From CANKJK01 sp040081715 (GTDB lineage Bacteria > Acidobacteriota > Vicinamibacteria > Vicinamibacterales > UBA2999), in contig JBEBFY010000015.1 of the NCBI GenBank assembly GCA_040081715.1, forward strand, positions 1 to 64,000: a stretch of DNA of 64,000 nucleotides, read 5' to 3'. The position numbers were made by a program, and so were the translations under genes. Position 1 is the first letter of the stretch. Every line of letters begins with the position of its first letter. Below are positions 15,305 through 23,797 of this stretch, in pieces. Below the pieces are notes generated by a model, which saw nothing but the letters and a program-made list of their open reading frames with translations, was not told the origin of the DNA and searched no databases.

Positions 15305-16595
15305 GGGTGGGCGCGTGGTGGACCCGGCCACGGGCATCGACGGGCACTTCGATGTGCTGATCGACGGCGACCGCATCGCGAAGGTGGGCAAGGATCTGCC
15401 GGTCGATGGCGCCGAGGTTCTGGAGATTCCCGCAGGCTTCATCATCAGCCCCGGGCTCATCGACATGCACGTGCATCTGCGTGAACCCGGGCAGGAACAC
15501 AAGGAGACAGTGGCCACGGGCACCAGCGCGGCCATCGCCGGTGGCTTCACCGCTGTGGCCTGCATGCCGAATACGACGCCGATCAACGACAACGCCAATG
15601 TGACGTCCTACATCCTCGCGAAGGCGCGCGAGGCGAACCTGGCGCGAGTCTACCCGATTGGCGCCGTATCCCGCGGGTCCAAAGGCGAGTTTCTGGCCGA
15701 CATCGCGGACATGCGCGGGGCCGGGTGCGTGGCGCTCTCCGACGACGGCTGGCCCGTGCGGACGGCACTGATGATGCGCCGGGCGCTGGAATATGCCGGC
15801 ATGTTCGGCATGCCCGTGATCGACCACTGCGAGGATCCCTCGCTCAGGGCCGATGGCGTGGCACATGAAGGGTGCTGCGCCGGGATTCTTGGCCTCAAGG
15901 GCATTCCCGCCGCGGCCGAATCGATCATGGCCGCGCGCGACATCCTCCTGTCGGAAGTGACCGGCTCCGCGGTGCACATCGCGCACATGAGCGCGCGGAC
16001 GTCGCTGCGTGAAGTGCGGAAGGGGAAGGAGGTGGGCATCAGGGTGACTTGTGAGGTGACGCCACATCACTTCACCCTCACGGACGACGCCCTGGCCGCG
16101 CCGGTTCCCTACGACACCAACACCAAGATGAACCCGCCGCTGCGTGAAGTAGCCGACCGCGACTCGATGATCGCCGGCATTGCCGACGGCAGCATCGACG
16201 CGATTGCCACCGACCACGCGCCGCACCACTACGACGAGAAGAAGGTGGAGTTCGACCAGGCGCCCTTCGGCATCGTGGGCCTGGAGACCGCCGTGTCGCT
16301 TACCTTCGACCGGCTCGTGCACGCGGGCGTGATCGGCCTGAGTCGCATGGTGGCGCTGCTCTCCACCAATCCCGCGCGCATCCTGAGCATTCCCGGAGGG
16401 ACGCTGGCCGAAGGGTCGCTCGCGGACATCACCATCCTTGCGCCGGACCTGAAGGTGCGCGTGGCTGCAGCCAGCATGCGCACGCGGTCGAAGAACATGC
16501 CGTTCGAGGGCTGGGAGCTGCGCGGCGGCGTGGCGGCAACGATCGTCGGCGGGCGGACGCTCTACGCCAACCCCGATGCGGGGCTGCGCATCTGA
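15288..16595 (+). CDS. pyrC: Dihydroorotase
   Basis: A 435-residue zinc amidohydrolase (type I) cyclising carbamoyl aspartate. The metal-binding motif is DMHVHLREPG near residue 60, with later metal-binding His residues, and ATDHAPHHYDEK carries the catalytic Asp. All metal ligands appear intact, so this is an active enzyme rather than a PyrX-type pseudo-dihydroorotase. ATG 15288 overlaps the end of pyrB by 17 nt; an upstream in-frame start inside pyrB adds only non-conserved residues. Confidence 0.95.
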   Translation: MKRLLRGGRVVDPATGIDGHFDVLIDGDRIAKVGKDLPVDGAEVLEIPAGFIISPGLIDMHVHLREPGQEHKETVATGTSAAIAGGFTAVACMPNTTPINDNANVTSYILAKAREANLARVYPIGAVSRGSKGEFLADIADMRGAGCVALSDDGWPVRTALMMRRALEYAGMFGMPVIDHCEDPSLRADGVAHEGCCAGILGLKGIPAAAESIMAARDILLSEVTGSAVHIAHMSARTSLREVRKGKEVGIRVTCEVTPHHFTLTDDALAAPVPYDTNTKMNPPLREVADRDSMIAGIADGSIDAIATDHAPHHYDEKKVEFDQAPFGIVGLETAVSLTFDRLVHAGVIGLSRMVALLSTNPARILSIPGGTLAEGSLADITILAPDLKVRVAAASMRTRSKNMPFEGWELRGGVAATIVGGRTLYANPDAGLRI

Positions 16596-16604
16596 CGCGG
16601 CCGC

Positions 16605-16628
16605 GGCCCTCGGCGATCTGAGAGGGCC
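16605..16628 (+). promoter_or_regulatory. Hairpin abutting a start codon
   Basis: GGCCCTC (16605-16611) can pair with GAGGGCC (16622-16628), loop 10 nt. The 3' arm contains the AGAGGG ribosome-binding site and ends at the base before the ATG at 16629. It could limit translation of the next gene or act as a weak 3' structure for pyrC. Confidence 0.4.
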
Positions 16629-17534
16629 ATGGCGGTAAGGGCGTCACGTCCAGGGCGTACGCGGCGGGCGAGTCTGGACGCGGCCACCCTGGGACCCAGG
16701 CTCCACGCGCTTTACACCGGCTTCGACCACGTCGAGTCCGCCACCGATCCGGTCCACATCGTCCGGCGCTACTCGCGGCCTGAGGATCAGGAGATCGTCG
16801 GCTTCTGCGCCGCTGGCCTCGCGTTCGGCCGGGTGGCGAGCGTCCTGCAGTCTGTCGAAGCCCTGCTGGCGCTGATGGGACCGTCCCCTGCCGCCTATGT
16901 CCGCAGCTTTGACGTGGAGCGCGAGCGCCCTCGACTGAAACCGCTCGTGCACCGCTGGATCCGCGGCGACGACCTGACCGCGCTCATGCTGGTGCTCCAG
17001 CGCATGCTGCGGGAGCACGGATCCATTGAGGGCTTCTTCCTGGCCGGAGACGACGACACCGCGCCCGACCTGGCGCCCGGTTTCAATTCCTTCTCGGAGC
17101 GGGCGCTGGCAATGGACCTGCGGCCCGCCTATGGACGCGTGCCGAAGCGACCCGGCGCGGCGTACTTCTTCCCGCGTCCGTCAGCCGGCAGCGCCTGCAA
17201 GCGGCTCAACCTCTTCCTGCGCTGGATGGTTCGGAAGGATGCGATCGACCTCGGCGTGTGGACGCGCGTATCCCCCTCGCGCCTCATCGTGCCGCTCGAC
17301 ACGCACATCATCCGCCTCGGCCGCTGCCTGAGACTCACACGCCTGACCAGCCCAGGCTGGAAGATGGCCGCTCAGGTGACGGCATCGCTCCGGGAGATCG
17401 ATCCCGCCGACCCGGTCCGCTTCGATTTCTCGCTCTGCCACATCGGCATGAACGGCGCGTGCGGCTTTGGCACGCGCGGCGGCGACGAGGCCTGTCCCCT
17501 CAAGGGCCACTGTCACCCGGAACAGATCCCCTAG
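16629..17534 (+). CDS. TIGR02757 (DUF2400) family protein
   Basis: A 301-residue protein of the TIGR02757 family. Recognisable segments include an N-terminal RRYSRPEDQEIVGFCAAGLA, a central NLFLRWMVRKDAIDLGVW and a C-terminal FDFSLCHIGMNGACGFG. The late Cys-rich tail (CHIG, ACGFG, CPLKGHC) recalls the Fe-S loop of HhH-GPD DNA glycosylases, but a catalytic role is not established for the family. It is convergent with the DUF302 gene and probably transcribed with the pyr operon or separately behind a hairpin. Confidence 0.85.
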   Translation: MAVRASRPGRTRRASLDAATLGPRLHALYTGFDHVESATDPVHIVRRYSRPEDQEIVGFCAAGLAFGRVASVLQSVEALLALMGPSPAAYVRSFDVERERPRLKPLVHRWIRGDDLTALMLVLQRMLREHGSIEGFFLAGDDDTAPDLAPGFNSFSERALAMDLRPAYGRVPKRPGAAYFFPRPSAGSACKRLNLFLRWMVRKDAIDLGVWTRVSPSRLIVPLDTHIIRLGRCLRLTRLTSPGWKMAAQVTASLREIDPADPVRFDFSLCHIGMNGACGFGTRGGDEACPLKGHCHPEQIP

Positions 17535-17550
17535 CACCACGGGTGCCAGC

Positions 17551-18000
17551 TCAGGCGACCGTCAGACATCGCAGCGCGGCCGCCACGCGCGACATGCGGG
17601 CGTGGGCGTCGTTGGCCACGTCGTGGATGGCTGGTGACAGGCCGCCGGCCGCTGAGCCGAGCAGCGCCAGCGGATCAGTCAGGCGGACGATGGATTGCCC
17701 TGGTGCGGCCTCCTCCACCGTGACGTTGCAGGGAAGCAGCAGGCCGACGTTCGGGTCCGACGACACCGCCGTGAAGGCCAGGGGCGGGTTGCAAGCGCCG
17801 AGGATCGTGTAGCGCCGGAAGTCCTTGCCGAGCTTCTCTTTGAACGCGGCCTGCAGGTCAATCTCGGTGAGCACGCCGAACCCTTCCGCCTTGAGCGCGG
17901 CGCGAGTGGCATCGCCGGCGGCCTCGAATGCCAGGGGAAGCGACACTTCAAAGCCAAGGGGCGCGCGCTGATCGGTGTCTGGCGTATGCATGTCTGCCAT
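17551..18000 (-). CDS. DUF302 domain protein
   Basis: A 149-residue protein matching DUF302: an N-terminal strand, AALKAEGFGVLTEIDLQAAFKEKLG, then ILGACNPPLAF and LLPCNVTVEE. Conserved Cys residues occur in the last two motifs. No signal peptide is seen. The fold is known but the function is not; some members are linked to redox or metal stress. The ATG at 18000 has no clear ribosome site. A second ATG at 17991 lies 7 nt after TACGAT and could be a leaderless start. Confidence 0.8.
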   Translation of the reverse strand: MADMHTPDTDQRAPLGFEVSLPLAFEAAGDATRAALKAEGFGVLTEIDLQAAFKEKLGKDFRRYTILGACNPPLAFTAVSSDPNVGLLLPCNVTVEEAAPGQSIVRLTDPLALLGSAAGGLSPAIHDVANDAHARMSRVAAALRCLTVA

Positions 18001-18031
18001 CGTATCCGCGAGGCGAGGGATGCCGGCACGT

Positions 18032-19123
18032 TCAGCGGATGAGCCGCGCGTAGAGCGCGGCGGTGTCCGAGACGATCCGGTCTAGCGAGAAGAGCGACCG
18101 CGCCCGCGCACGGGCGCTGTTGCCCAGGGCCTGCCGCAGCGAGCCGTCCTCAAGCAGCCGGACGATGGCTGCGGCCATGGCCTTGTCGTCCCGCGGTGGC
18201 ACGAGCAGACCCGAGATGCCGTCCTCAATCAGATCCGGAATGTGACCAACGGCCGTGGCGACGATGGGTCTCCCGGCGGCCATCGCCTCGATGATGGCCA
18301 TCGAGCCGGTCGGGTGGAGCGAGGCCGAGGCATAGACATCGAAGCTCTTGGTGTGACGGGCCACGTCAGACAGAAACCCTGGCAGGAACACGTGGCGCTC
18401 GAGGTGCCGCGCGTGTACGTCTCGTGTCAGCCCTTCGTAGAGGGAACCCTCGCCGAGGAGCACGAAGCGCGCATCGGGCACGTGCCGCAGCACGAGTCCG
18501 GCGGCTGTGATCAGGTGGTGATGGCCCTTCTGTGGCTCCAGCGCCGAGACGTTTCCCACGACCGGGGCGTGGGTGGGCAGGAACAGCTCCGCGTGGATCG
18601 GCGCCGGTTCCAGGTTGTCGATGAAGTCCATGTCCACGCCGGGCGGAATCACGGTGACCTTCGCGGAGGGCACGCCTTCCGCCATCAACCGTTGCCGGAC
18701 GGTGGCGTTGGTGGCGATGAACGCATCCACCTGGCTGTACTTCCATCGCGAGAACGCCGTGCGCCCTGGCCGGAACTCGGTGCGGCGGGTCACCACCAGC
18801 GGCAGGCGCGGCGTGGGTGAGAGGATCGAGATGGCCGTGGCCGCCATGGCCACGGCGTGCGAGTCGTGCGCATGCACAACGTCCGGCTTCACGGACTTGA
18901 GCACCCGCGAGAGTCGCCACGCGGCCGCGATGTCCACGTCGCCCTTCGGGGCGAGGGCCACGACGTCCATCCCCTCCGTCATCCTGCGGAAGAGCGGACC
19001 GGCCGGATGCGCCACCAGCGTGGCGCGGTCGCCCCGCTCGCGCAGGCCGACCACGAGGTCGAACACCTGGCGTTCGCTGCCGCGCCAGAAGGGCGACGTA
19101 TCGATGTGGAGAGAGTGGATCAC
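18032..19123 (-). CDS. Glycosyltransferase family 4
   Basis: A 363-residue GT-B glycosyltransferase. The N-terminal domain has IDTSPFWRGSERQV and VVHAHDSHA; the C-terminal domain has LGEGSLYEGL, a donor-phosphate loop, and the conserved EAMAAGRPIVATAVG near residue 285. It transfers a nucleotide-activated sugar, probably to lipopolysaccharide or another surface glycan. The GTG start lies 1 nt after the stop of the GT2 gene, so the two form an operon. Confidence 0.9.
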   Translation of the reverse strand: MIHSLHIDTSPFWRGSERQVFDLVVGLRERGDRATLVAHPAGPLFRRMTEGMDVVALAPKGDVDIAAAWRLSRVLKSVKPDVVHAHDSHAVAMAATAISILSPTPRLPLVVTRRTEFRPGRTAFSRWKYSQVDAFIATNATVRQRLMAEGVPSAKVTVIPPGVDMDFIDNLEPAPIHAELFLPTHAPVVGNVSALEPQKGHHHLITAAGLVLRHVPDARFVLLGEGSLYEGLTRDVHARHLERHVFLPGFLSDVARHTKSFDVYASASLHPTGSMAIIEAMAAGRPIVATAVGHIPDLIEDGISGLLVPPRDDKAMAAAIVRLLEDGSLRQALGNSARARARSLFSLDRIVSDTAALYARLIR

Positions 19124-19124
19124 A

Positions 19125-19874
19125 TTAGGGGCGTCGCGAGAGCTCCCAGAGCTTGGCGAACTTCAGGAACACCGAGTAGCCGCCAACAACTGATAGCGTG
19201 AATCCCGCCGTTCCGTCGAGGAACCCCCGCCGCAGGATGTAGCTGCGGAGGAACGCGGCGGGCGGCTGCAGGACCAGTTGGACGAAGCCGGACCGCCGGC
19301 CTTCCGCGTGCATCTTGCGGGCGGCGAGCGTCGTGTAGTGATTGATCCGGTCGAGCTGGTCGGCCAGGTCCCGGTAGGAGTAGTGCTCCAGCTCGCCCTT
19401 GAGGTACCCCATCGGACTGGTGATCTTGACGGACTCGTGGACGTAGTCGCCCTGCCAGGCGCCGGCCCGGCGGTCGTAGAGGCGGAGCTGATAGTCCGGG
19501 TAGTGATCCGTGGTGCGGATCCAACGGCCGAGGTGGAACAGCACGCGGGGCACCCGGTAGCCACGCCGTGGCGGCTCGGACGCCAGAAGTGCCCGGACCT
19601 CCGCGGCCAGCGCGGGCGTGACGCGCTCGTCGGCGTCGAGCGAGAAGATCCAGTCGTTGGCGGCGAGGCCGTGCGCGTAGGTCTTCTGGTCCAGGTAGCC
19701 GGTCCAGTCGCGGTGTTCCACGCGCGCCCCGTGCGCCCTTGCCAAGGCGACGGTGTCGTCTCTGCTGCCGCAGTCAACGACAACGATCTCATCCGCCCAT
19801 CGAACCGAGTCGATGGCAGGGCCGATCTGCTCGGCTTCGTCTTTCGTGATGATGGTGACCGAGACCTTCGGCAC
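19125..19874 (-). CDS. Glycosyltransferase family 2, LPS-core type
   Basis: A 249-residue GT-A enzyme resembling the WaaE/KdtX beta-1,4-glucosyltransferases of lipopolysaccharide core synthesis. It opens with VSVTIITKDEAEQIG, has the metal/UDP motif SLDADERV (near residue 90) and YRDLADQLDRINHYTT, typical of this subgroup. One C-terminal hydrophobic stretch may bind the membrane. The GTG start is 6 nt after a TAAGAT box and has no Shine-Dalgarno. Confidence 0.87.
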   Translation of the reverse strand: MPKVSVTIITKDEAEQIGPAIDSVRWADEIVVVDCGSRDDTVALARAHGARVEHRDWTGYLDQKTYAHGLAANDWIFSLDADERVTPALAAEVRALLASEPPRRGYRVPRVLFHLGRWIRTTDHYPDYQLRLYDRRAGAWQGDYVHESVKITSPMGYLKGELEHYSYRDLADQLDRINHYTTLAARKMHAEGRRSGFVQLVLQPPAAFLRSYILRRGFLDGTAGFTLSVVGGYSVFLKFAKLWELSRRP

Positions 19875-19880
19875 CCGGGC

Positions 19881-19886
19881 ATCTTA
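19881..19886 (-). promoter_or_regulatory. -10-like box before the GT2 gene (candidate leaderless)
   Basis: On the minus strand TAAGAT sits 6 nt before the GTG start codon, and no Shine-Dalgarno lies between. No clear -35. Confidence 0.4.
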
Positions 19887-19935
19887 GCCCAGGCATCGTA
19901 ATCGTCCGCGGCCACGGCCGGCTAGAACGCGCGCA

Positions 19936-21582
19936 CTAAAACGCGCGCTGGGTGCTCGAACCGCTCGTGGTGGCGGCGGTCGGCGGCGTGGCGGTGCCAG
20001 TGCCCGCACTGGCACCGGAGACACCGGACACGCCCGAGAGAGGTGCCTGCTGGATGGTTTCGAAGTCCACGACGGACTTGTTGTAGTCGAGGATGGCCTT
20101 GAGCTCGTTGTTCTGTGCCAGCGCGAGGTCCCGCTGCGCCTGGAACACGAAGAAGCTGGTGGATTGCCCGGCCGCGAACTTCTTCGTCTCCGCATCCAGC
20201 CGGCGCGCGGCCAGTTCGCGGGACGCGCGCGTGCTGCCCACGCGCTTCTGGTTCGTGGTGAGCGTGCGTGCGGCGTCGCGCACCTGCGTGGCCACCTGCA
20301 ACTGCTGGTTCCTGAGCTGGAGCTTGGCCTGCGACTGCTGCAGCTTCGTGCGGGCCAGGTTGGCCTGCTGCGACGTCTGGCCGAGGGGGTAGTTCACGTT
20401 CAGGGAGAGCGTCCAGCGCGGGTATTGGTTCTGGAAGATGTCGCCCAGCGCCGCGCCGTAGCTGCGCTGCGAGGTGCCGATAATCGGCCCCGGGAAGCCG
20501 GCGCCCCGGATCGCCTGCGTGCCGCCGAGGCCGGAGAGGCCGTAGTCGAGCTGGGCGTTGACTTCCGGCAGCGTCTGGTCCGTCATGAAGCGGAGGCTGA
20601 TGTCGGTGGCTTCGATCGAGGTCTGGGCCTGCTTGAGATCCGTGCGCGACTCGACGGCCTTCGCCACGGCACCGTCCACGTTCACCGTCAGCGGCGTGAA
20701 CGGCGGCCGGTCGCTCGGCTCGATCCGCACGGTCCAGAAGTCCGGCGAGGCCGGGTCGAGGATGAGCGCCCGCAGGGTGTCCTCGGCGCGGTCGATGGCG
20801 GCCTCCCCTACGATCACGGCTTCATCCCGCTGGGCCACTTCGGCCTCGGCTTCCACGATGTCGATGGGGGCCATGGTGCCGATCTCCACGCGTGCCTTGT
20901 TGTTGCGGAGCGACTCGCGCGCGAGGTCCAGCGACTGCCGCTGCACGGTGAGCGACTCGATCGCGTAGGCGAGGTCCCAGTAGGCGTTGCGCACGGCCCG
21001 TGAGGTGGTGGCGATGGAGGCCTGCACATCGAGGTCCGAGTTCGAGCGCGTCTTCCGGCCGATCTCGAGCTGCTGCTTGACGTTGTCGATCTTGAAGTTG
21101 CGCAGCAGCGGCTGTACCACCGAGAGGCTCATCGACGAGTTGTACTGCGGGTTGAAGTTGGTGAAGAGGTTCGTGGTGGTGGCGCGCGTGTTGTCCCAGC
21201 CGAGCGCGTAGCTGGCACCATGCCACTTTGTGGCCTGACGGATGCCCGCGTTGCCGGCGAACCGCCGGTCGTTGATTTCGTCGCCGACGCCACCCGACAG
21301 GAAGCTGGAGTTGGGCGTGGCCGTGCTGGTGGTGGAGCCGGTGCCGGTCAGCGACGGGCTCCAGGCGGTGAGCGTCTGCGCGATGTTCAGGTCCTGAAGC
21401 TGGGGCGCGAGCTTCGCCACCTGAATGCCCAGATTGTGCTCCAGCGCCTGGCGCACCGCGTCTTCGACCGACAGCCGCCGGACCTCACGAGGTACGGCCC
21501 CTGGTGTCTGGGCGCCGGCCGCGCTCCCGAGCGTGGCGACGAGCGTGGCAGCGATGGCAATTCGGTGACAGAGCGTGGACAT
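19936..21582 (-). CDS. TolC-family outer-membrane efflux protein
   Basis: A 548-residue outer-membrane factor. A signal peptide ends near residue 24 (AAGAQ), and two outer-membrane-efflux repeats follow, rich in long helices with Asn/Gln/Ala-type heptads (LARESLRNNKARVEIG and LARTKLQQSQAKLQL). The C-terminus is a Gly/Thr/Ala-rich tail ending in Phe. It would form the trimeric exit duct for a tripartite pump or type I secretion; no adaptor or pump gene is adjacent. The ATG has CTGAGGAG about 10 nt upstream. Confidence 0.9.
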   Translation of the reverse strand: MSTLCHRIAIAATLVATLGSAAGAQTPGAVPREVRRLSVEDAVRQALEHNLGIQVAKLAPQLQDLNIAQTLTAWSPSLTGTGSTTSTATPNSSFLSGGVGDEINDRRFAGNAGIRQATKWHGASYALGWDNTRATTTNLFTNFNPQYNSSMSLSVVQPLLRNFKIDNVKQQLEIGRKTRSNSDLDVQASIATTSRAVRNAYWDLAYAIESLTVQRQSLDLARESLRNNKARVEIGTMAPIDIVEAEAEVAQRDEAVIVGEAAIDRAEDTLRALILDPASPDFWTVRIEPSDRPPFTPLTVNVDGAVAKAVESRTDLKQAQTSIEATDISLRFMTDQTLPEVNAQLDYGLSGLGGTQAIRGAGFPGPIIGTSQRSYGAALGDIFQNQYPRWTLSLNVNYPLGQTSQQANLARTKLQQSQAKLQLRNQQLQVATQVRDAARTLTTNQKRVGSTRASRELAARRLDAETKKFAAGQSTSFFVFQAQRDLALAQNNELKAILDYNKSVVDFETIQQAPLSGVSGVSGASAGTGTATPPTAATTSGSSTQRAF

Positions 21583-21655
21583 GAATAGGGGACTCCTCAG
21601 TTCGAACGCTGCAGGGGTAGACGATCAGGCCGGGCGAATGGTTTCACCGGGCAGC

Positions 21656-21661
21656 TATACT
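21656..21661 (+). promoter_or_regulatory. -10 box of pyrE (candidate near-leaderless)
   Basis: TATACT, 10 nt before the pyrE ATG, with no Shine-Dalgarno in between. The surrounding octamer GCTATACT also occurs before pyrR, the VWFA gene and the first lipoprotein gene. Confidence 0.5.
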
Positions 21662-21671
21662 GGCCATTCCC

Positions 21672-22244
21672 ATGGACGTCATCGACATCTTCCGTCGCAC
21701 GGGCGCGCTGCTCGACGGTCACTTTCTCCTATCGTCAGGATTGCACAGTCCGGGCTACCTGCAGTGCGCGCTGGTGCTCCAGCATCCGCCCCAGGCCGAG
21801 GCCTGCGGCGCGGCCATCGCGGACCGCGTGCGAAGCCTCAACGTGCAGACGGTGCTCTCCCCGGCGCTTGGCGGCATCGTGATCGGCCAGGAAGTGGGCC
21901 GGGCGCTGGGTGTGCGGGCGATCTTCGCGGAACGCCAGGAGGGCAGGCTGGTGCTGCGCCGCGGCTTCACCCTCGCGCCGGGCGAGCGCGTGCTCGTCGT
22001 GGAGGACGTGGTCACAACGGGCGGGTCGACGCGGGAGACGATCGACGTGGCCCGCGGCCGGGGGGCCGTGGTCATCGGGGCGGCGTCGATCGTGGACCGG
22101 AGTGGCGGCAACCCGGGCCTGGACGTGCCGTATCACGCGCTGGCCACCATGGCCTTGCCGACCTACCAGCCAGAGTCGTGCCCCCTCTGCGCGGCGGGAA
22201 CGCCGGCTATCAAGCCGGGGTCTCGCACTCCGGCCACTTCGTAA
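21672..22244 (+). CDS. pyrE: Orotate phosphoribosyltransferase
   Basis: A 190-residue PRTase converting orotate and PRPP to OMP, the step between PyrD and PyrF. The PRPP motif is VLVVEDVVTTGGST near residue 110, preceded by the hydrophobic ALGGIVIGQEVG. The Cys-containing tail (CPLCAAG) is common in this subfamily. It is unlinked to the other pyr operons, lying about 5 kb away, and is followed by truA. Confidence 0.95.
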   Translation: MDVIDIFRRTGALLDGHFLLSSGLHSPGYLQCALVLQHPPQAEACGAAIADRVRSLNVQTVLSPALGGIVIGQEVGRALGVRAIFAERQEGRLVLRRGFTLAPGERVLVVEDVVTTGGSTRETIDVARGRGAVVIGAASIVDRSGGNPGLDVPYHALATMALPTYQPESCPLCAAGTPAIKPGSRTPATS

Positions 22245-22263
22245 CGCAGCCGGGCACGGCCCG

Positions 22264-23028
22264 ATGCGCATCCTCCGCCTGACCGTGGCCTACGACGGCA
22301 CGTCGTTCGTGGGCTTTCAACGCCAGGCCGCTGGTGCCTCCATTCAGGGCCTGCTCGAGGATGCGCTCGCGCCGCTCGAGGGTGGTCCCGTGACTGTGCA
22401 TGGAGCCGGGCGGACCGATGCCGGCGTCCACGCCCTCGGTCAGGTGGCGAGCGTGGCCGTTTCCTTTACATACGACACCGCGACCATCCGCCGCGCACTG
22501 AACGTGAACCTGCCCGTCACGCTACGCGTGCTGGACGTGGAGGATGCCCCGGAGGGGTTCCATGCCCGCTTCAACGCGGGGCTCAAGGCGTATCGCTACC
22601 AGATCGCCAACACACCGGTGGTGAGCCCGTTTCTCGCGCCGTTCGTGTGGCATGTGCCGGATCCCCTCAGCGTGGAGCCGATGGCCGAGGCTGCGGCGGC
22701 GCTGGTCGGCGAGCACAACTTTGCCGCTTTCCAGAGTGCCGGCACGCAGGTGACTACAACGGTGCGCACCATCACGGTGTCCACGCTGACCCGCCAGAAG
22801 GCCATGTCGGGCGATGCGGCCCTCCAGGATCTGCTCGTCTACGAAGTGAGCGGCACGGGTTTCCTCCGGCACATGGTCCGCGCGATCGCCGGGACGCTGG
22901 TCGAGATCGGGCGCGGCCACCGCACTTCTGAATCGATGCGGCGGCTGCTGGAGGGCGGGAGCCGTCACGATGCCGGCCCGACCGCTCCCGCCGCGGGCCT
23001 CTGCCTCGTCCGCGTCGACTACACGTAG
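22264..23028 (+). CDS. truA: tRNA pseudouridine(38-40) synthase
   Basis: A 254-residue pseudouridine synthase modifying positions 38-40 of the tRNA anticodon arm. The catalytic Asp is in GAGRTDAGVHALGQV near residue 50, and YRYQI and GFLRHMVR are conserved family motifs. ATG 22264 is 19 nt after the pyrE stop; longer in-frame starts overlap pyrE and do not match the family N-terminus MRILRLTVAYDG. Confidence 0.95.
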   Translation: MRILRLTVAYDGTSFVGFQRQAAGASIQGLLEDALAPLEGGPVTVHGAGRTDAGVHALGQVASVAVSFTYDTATIRRALNVNLPVTLRVLDVEDAPEGFHARFNAGLKAYRYQIANTPVVSPFLAPFVWHVPDPLSVEPMAEAAAALVGEHNFAAFQSAGTQVTTTVRTITVSTLTRQKAMSGDAALQDLLVYEVSGTGFLRHMVRAIAGTLVEIGRGHRTSESMRRLLEGGSRHDAGPTAPAAGLCLVRVDYT

Positions 23029-23272
23029 CGGCCGACCCTACCGCGAGCCTGCACTATTCACGAGTGCGCGAGTCTCTGAGCGGGGAGGCACCTCCGCGTG
23101 CCAGCGACGCTGAGGGACGGGCGCGTTCGGGCGGGGACGGCAGTCTCACGGCCGGACGGGAGGCCGCGGGATGGCCTTGGCCAGCATCGCGCCGCCGTCG
23201 GAACTCGCGTGGGGCTAATCAAAGGTGGCGGTCAGGGGCCGATCCGCCAGGTCTGGAAAGAGAACAGCCTGC
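23029..23272. other. GC-rich intergenic region
   Basis: No gene is supported here. It contains short inverted repeats (GGAGG-CA-CCTCC and overlapping GGCAC/GTGCC around 23083-23102) after truA, which may form a 3' structure. I could not match it to a known RNA family. Confidence 0.3.
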
Positions 23273-23392
23273 TCAGAACTTGCCCTTGCGGCGGCCGAGG
23301 CGGACACGGCGGCGCATGATGTAGAGCGTCACGAGAACGAGGGCCACAAGGAGGATGATCGAGAGCAATGTCCCACTGGGAATCATGAACAT
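23273..23392 (-). CDS. Putative 39-residue single-pass membrane protein
   Basis: A short ORF starting MFMIPSG with one strong hydrophobic helix (about residues 8-26, rich in Leu, Ile and Val) and a very basic tail RRRVRLGRRKGK, predicting an inside C-terminus. AAAGGA lies 5 nt before the ATG at 23392, and a TATAAG -10-like box is at 23468-23463. In-frame ATGs at 23398 and 23386 are alternatives. The function is unknown. Confidence 0.45.
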   Translation of the reverse strand: MFMIPSGTLLSIILLVALVLVTLYIMRRRVRLGRRKGKF

Positions 23393-23398
23393 ACGCAT

Positions 23399-23797
23399 CC
23401 TTTTCGGAGTCGGGGTTCGACTTTCGCCAGGATGTCCACCGTGGGCGCCCCGGATCGACACTCTTATACACCAACGGCCTTCCGCGTGGGCCAAGCTTTC
23501 AACTTAGGGACGATCAACATCGCCACCGCCGGGATGACCATCGGCAGGAGGTGAAGCCCGACAAGGGGCTATCACACCTGGTTGCCCGATCCTCGCGACG
23601 AGCCGCCGGCTTCTAGCGGCCGGGGGAACGACGTCCCCTTCACCGAAGCGTGATCGACGGCGAAGGGATCGCCAACCTGCGCGAACGGAGGCGGGCCGTT
23701 GCCAATGATGGGAAAGCTGGATGCGCGGTGCCGCTCGAGCAGGAGCCTGCTGGGAGTCCGGAACTCGATCAGCAGCGGAATGTCCGCCGGGGCATCG
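23399..23797. other. Non-coding or decayed stretch between the small ORF and the rhodanese gene
   Basis: About 400 bp. A candidate -10 (TATAAG, minus strand, 23468-23463) serves the small ORF. On the minus strand at about 23572-23790 an open frame, shifted relative to the rhodanese gene, reads with ordinary amino acid composition (for example LLIEFRTPSRLLLERHR) but has no start or known domain. It may be the remnant of a longer gene. Confidence 0.3.

Noticed and set aside
15141..16322. Minus-strand open frame of 393 codons over pyrC
   Set aside because: Antisense to a dihydroorotase with all catalytic motifs; composition is typical of a shadow frame.
23029..23272. Candidate structured RNA (riboswitch, tmRNA or RNase P) after truA
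   Set aside because: I could not find the conserved cores of those RNAs on either strand; only short GC-rich inverted repeats are visible.
23401..23430. GGGTTCGACT-like sequence as a tRNA T-arm
   Set aside because: No acceptor, anticodon or D arm can be built around it.
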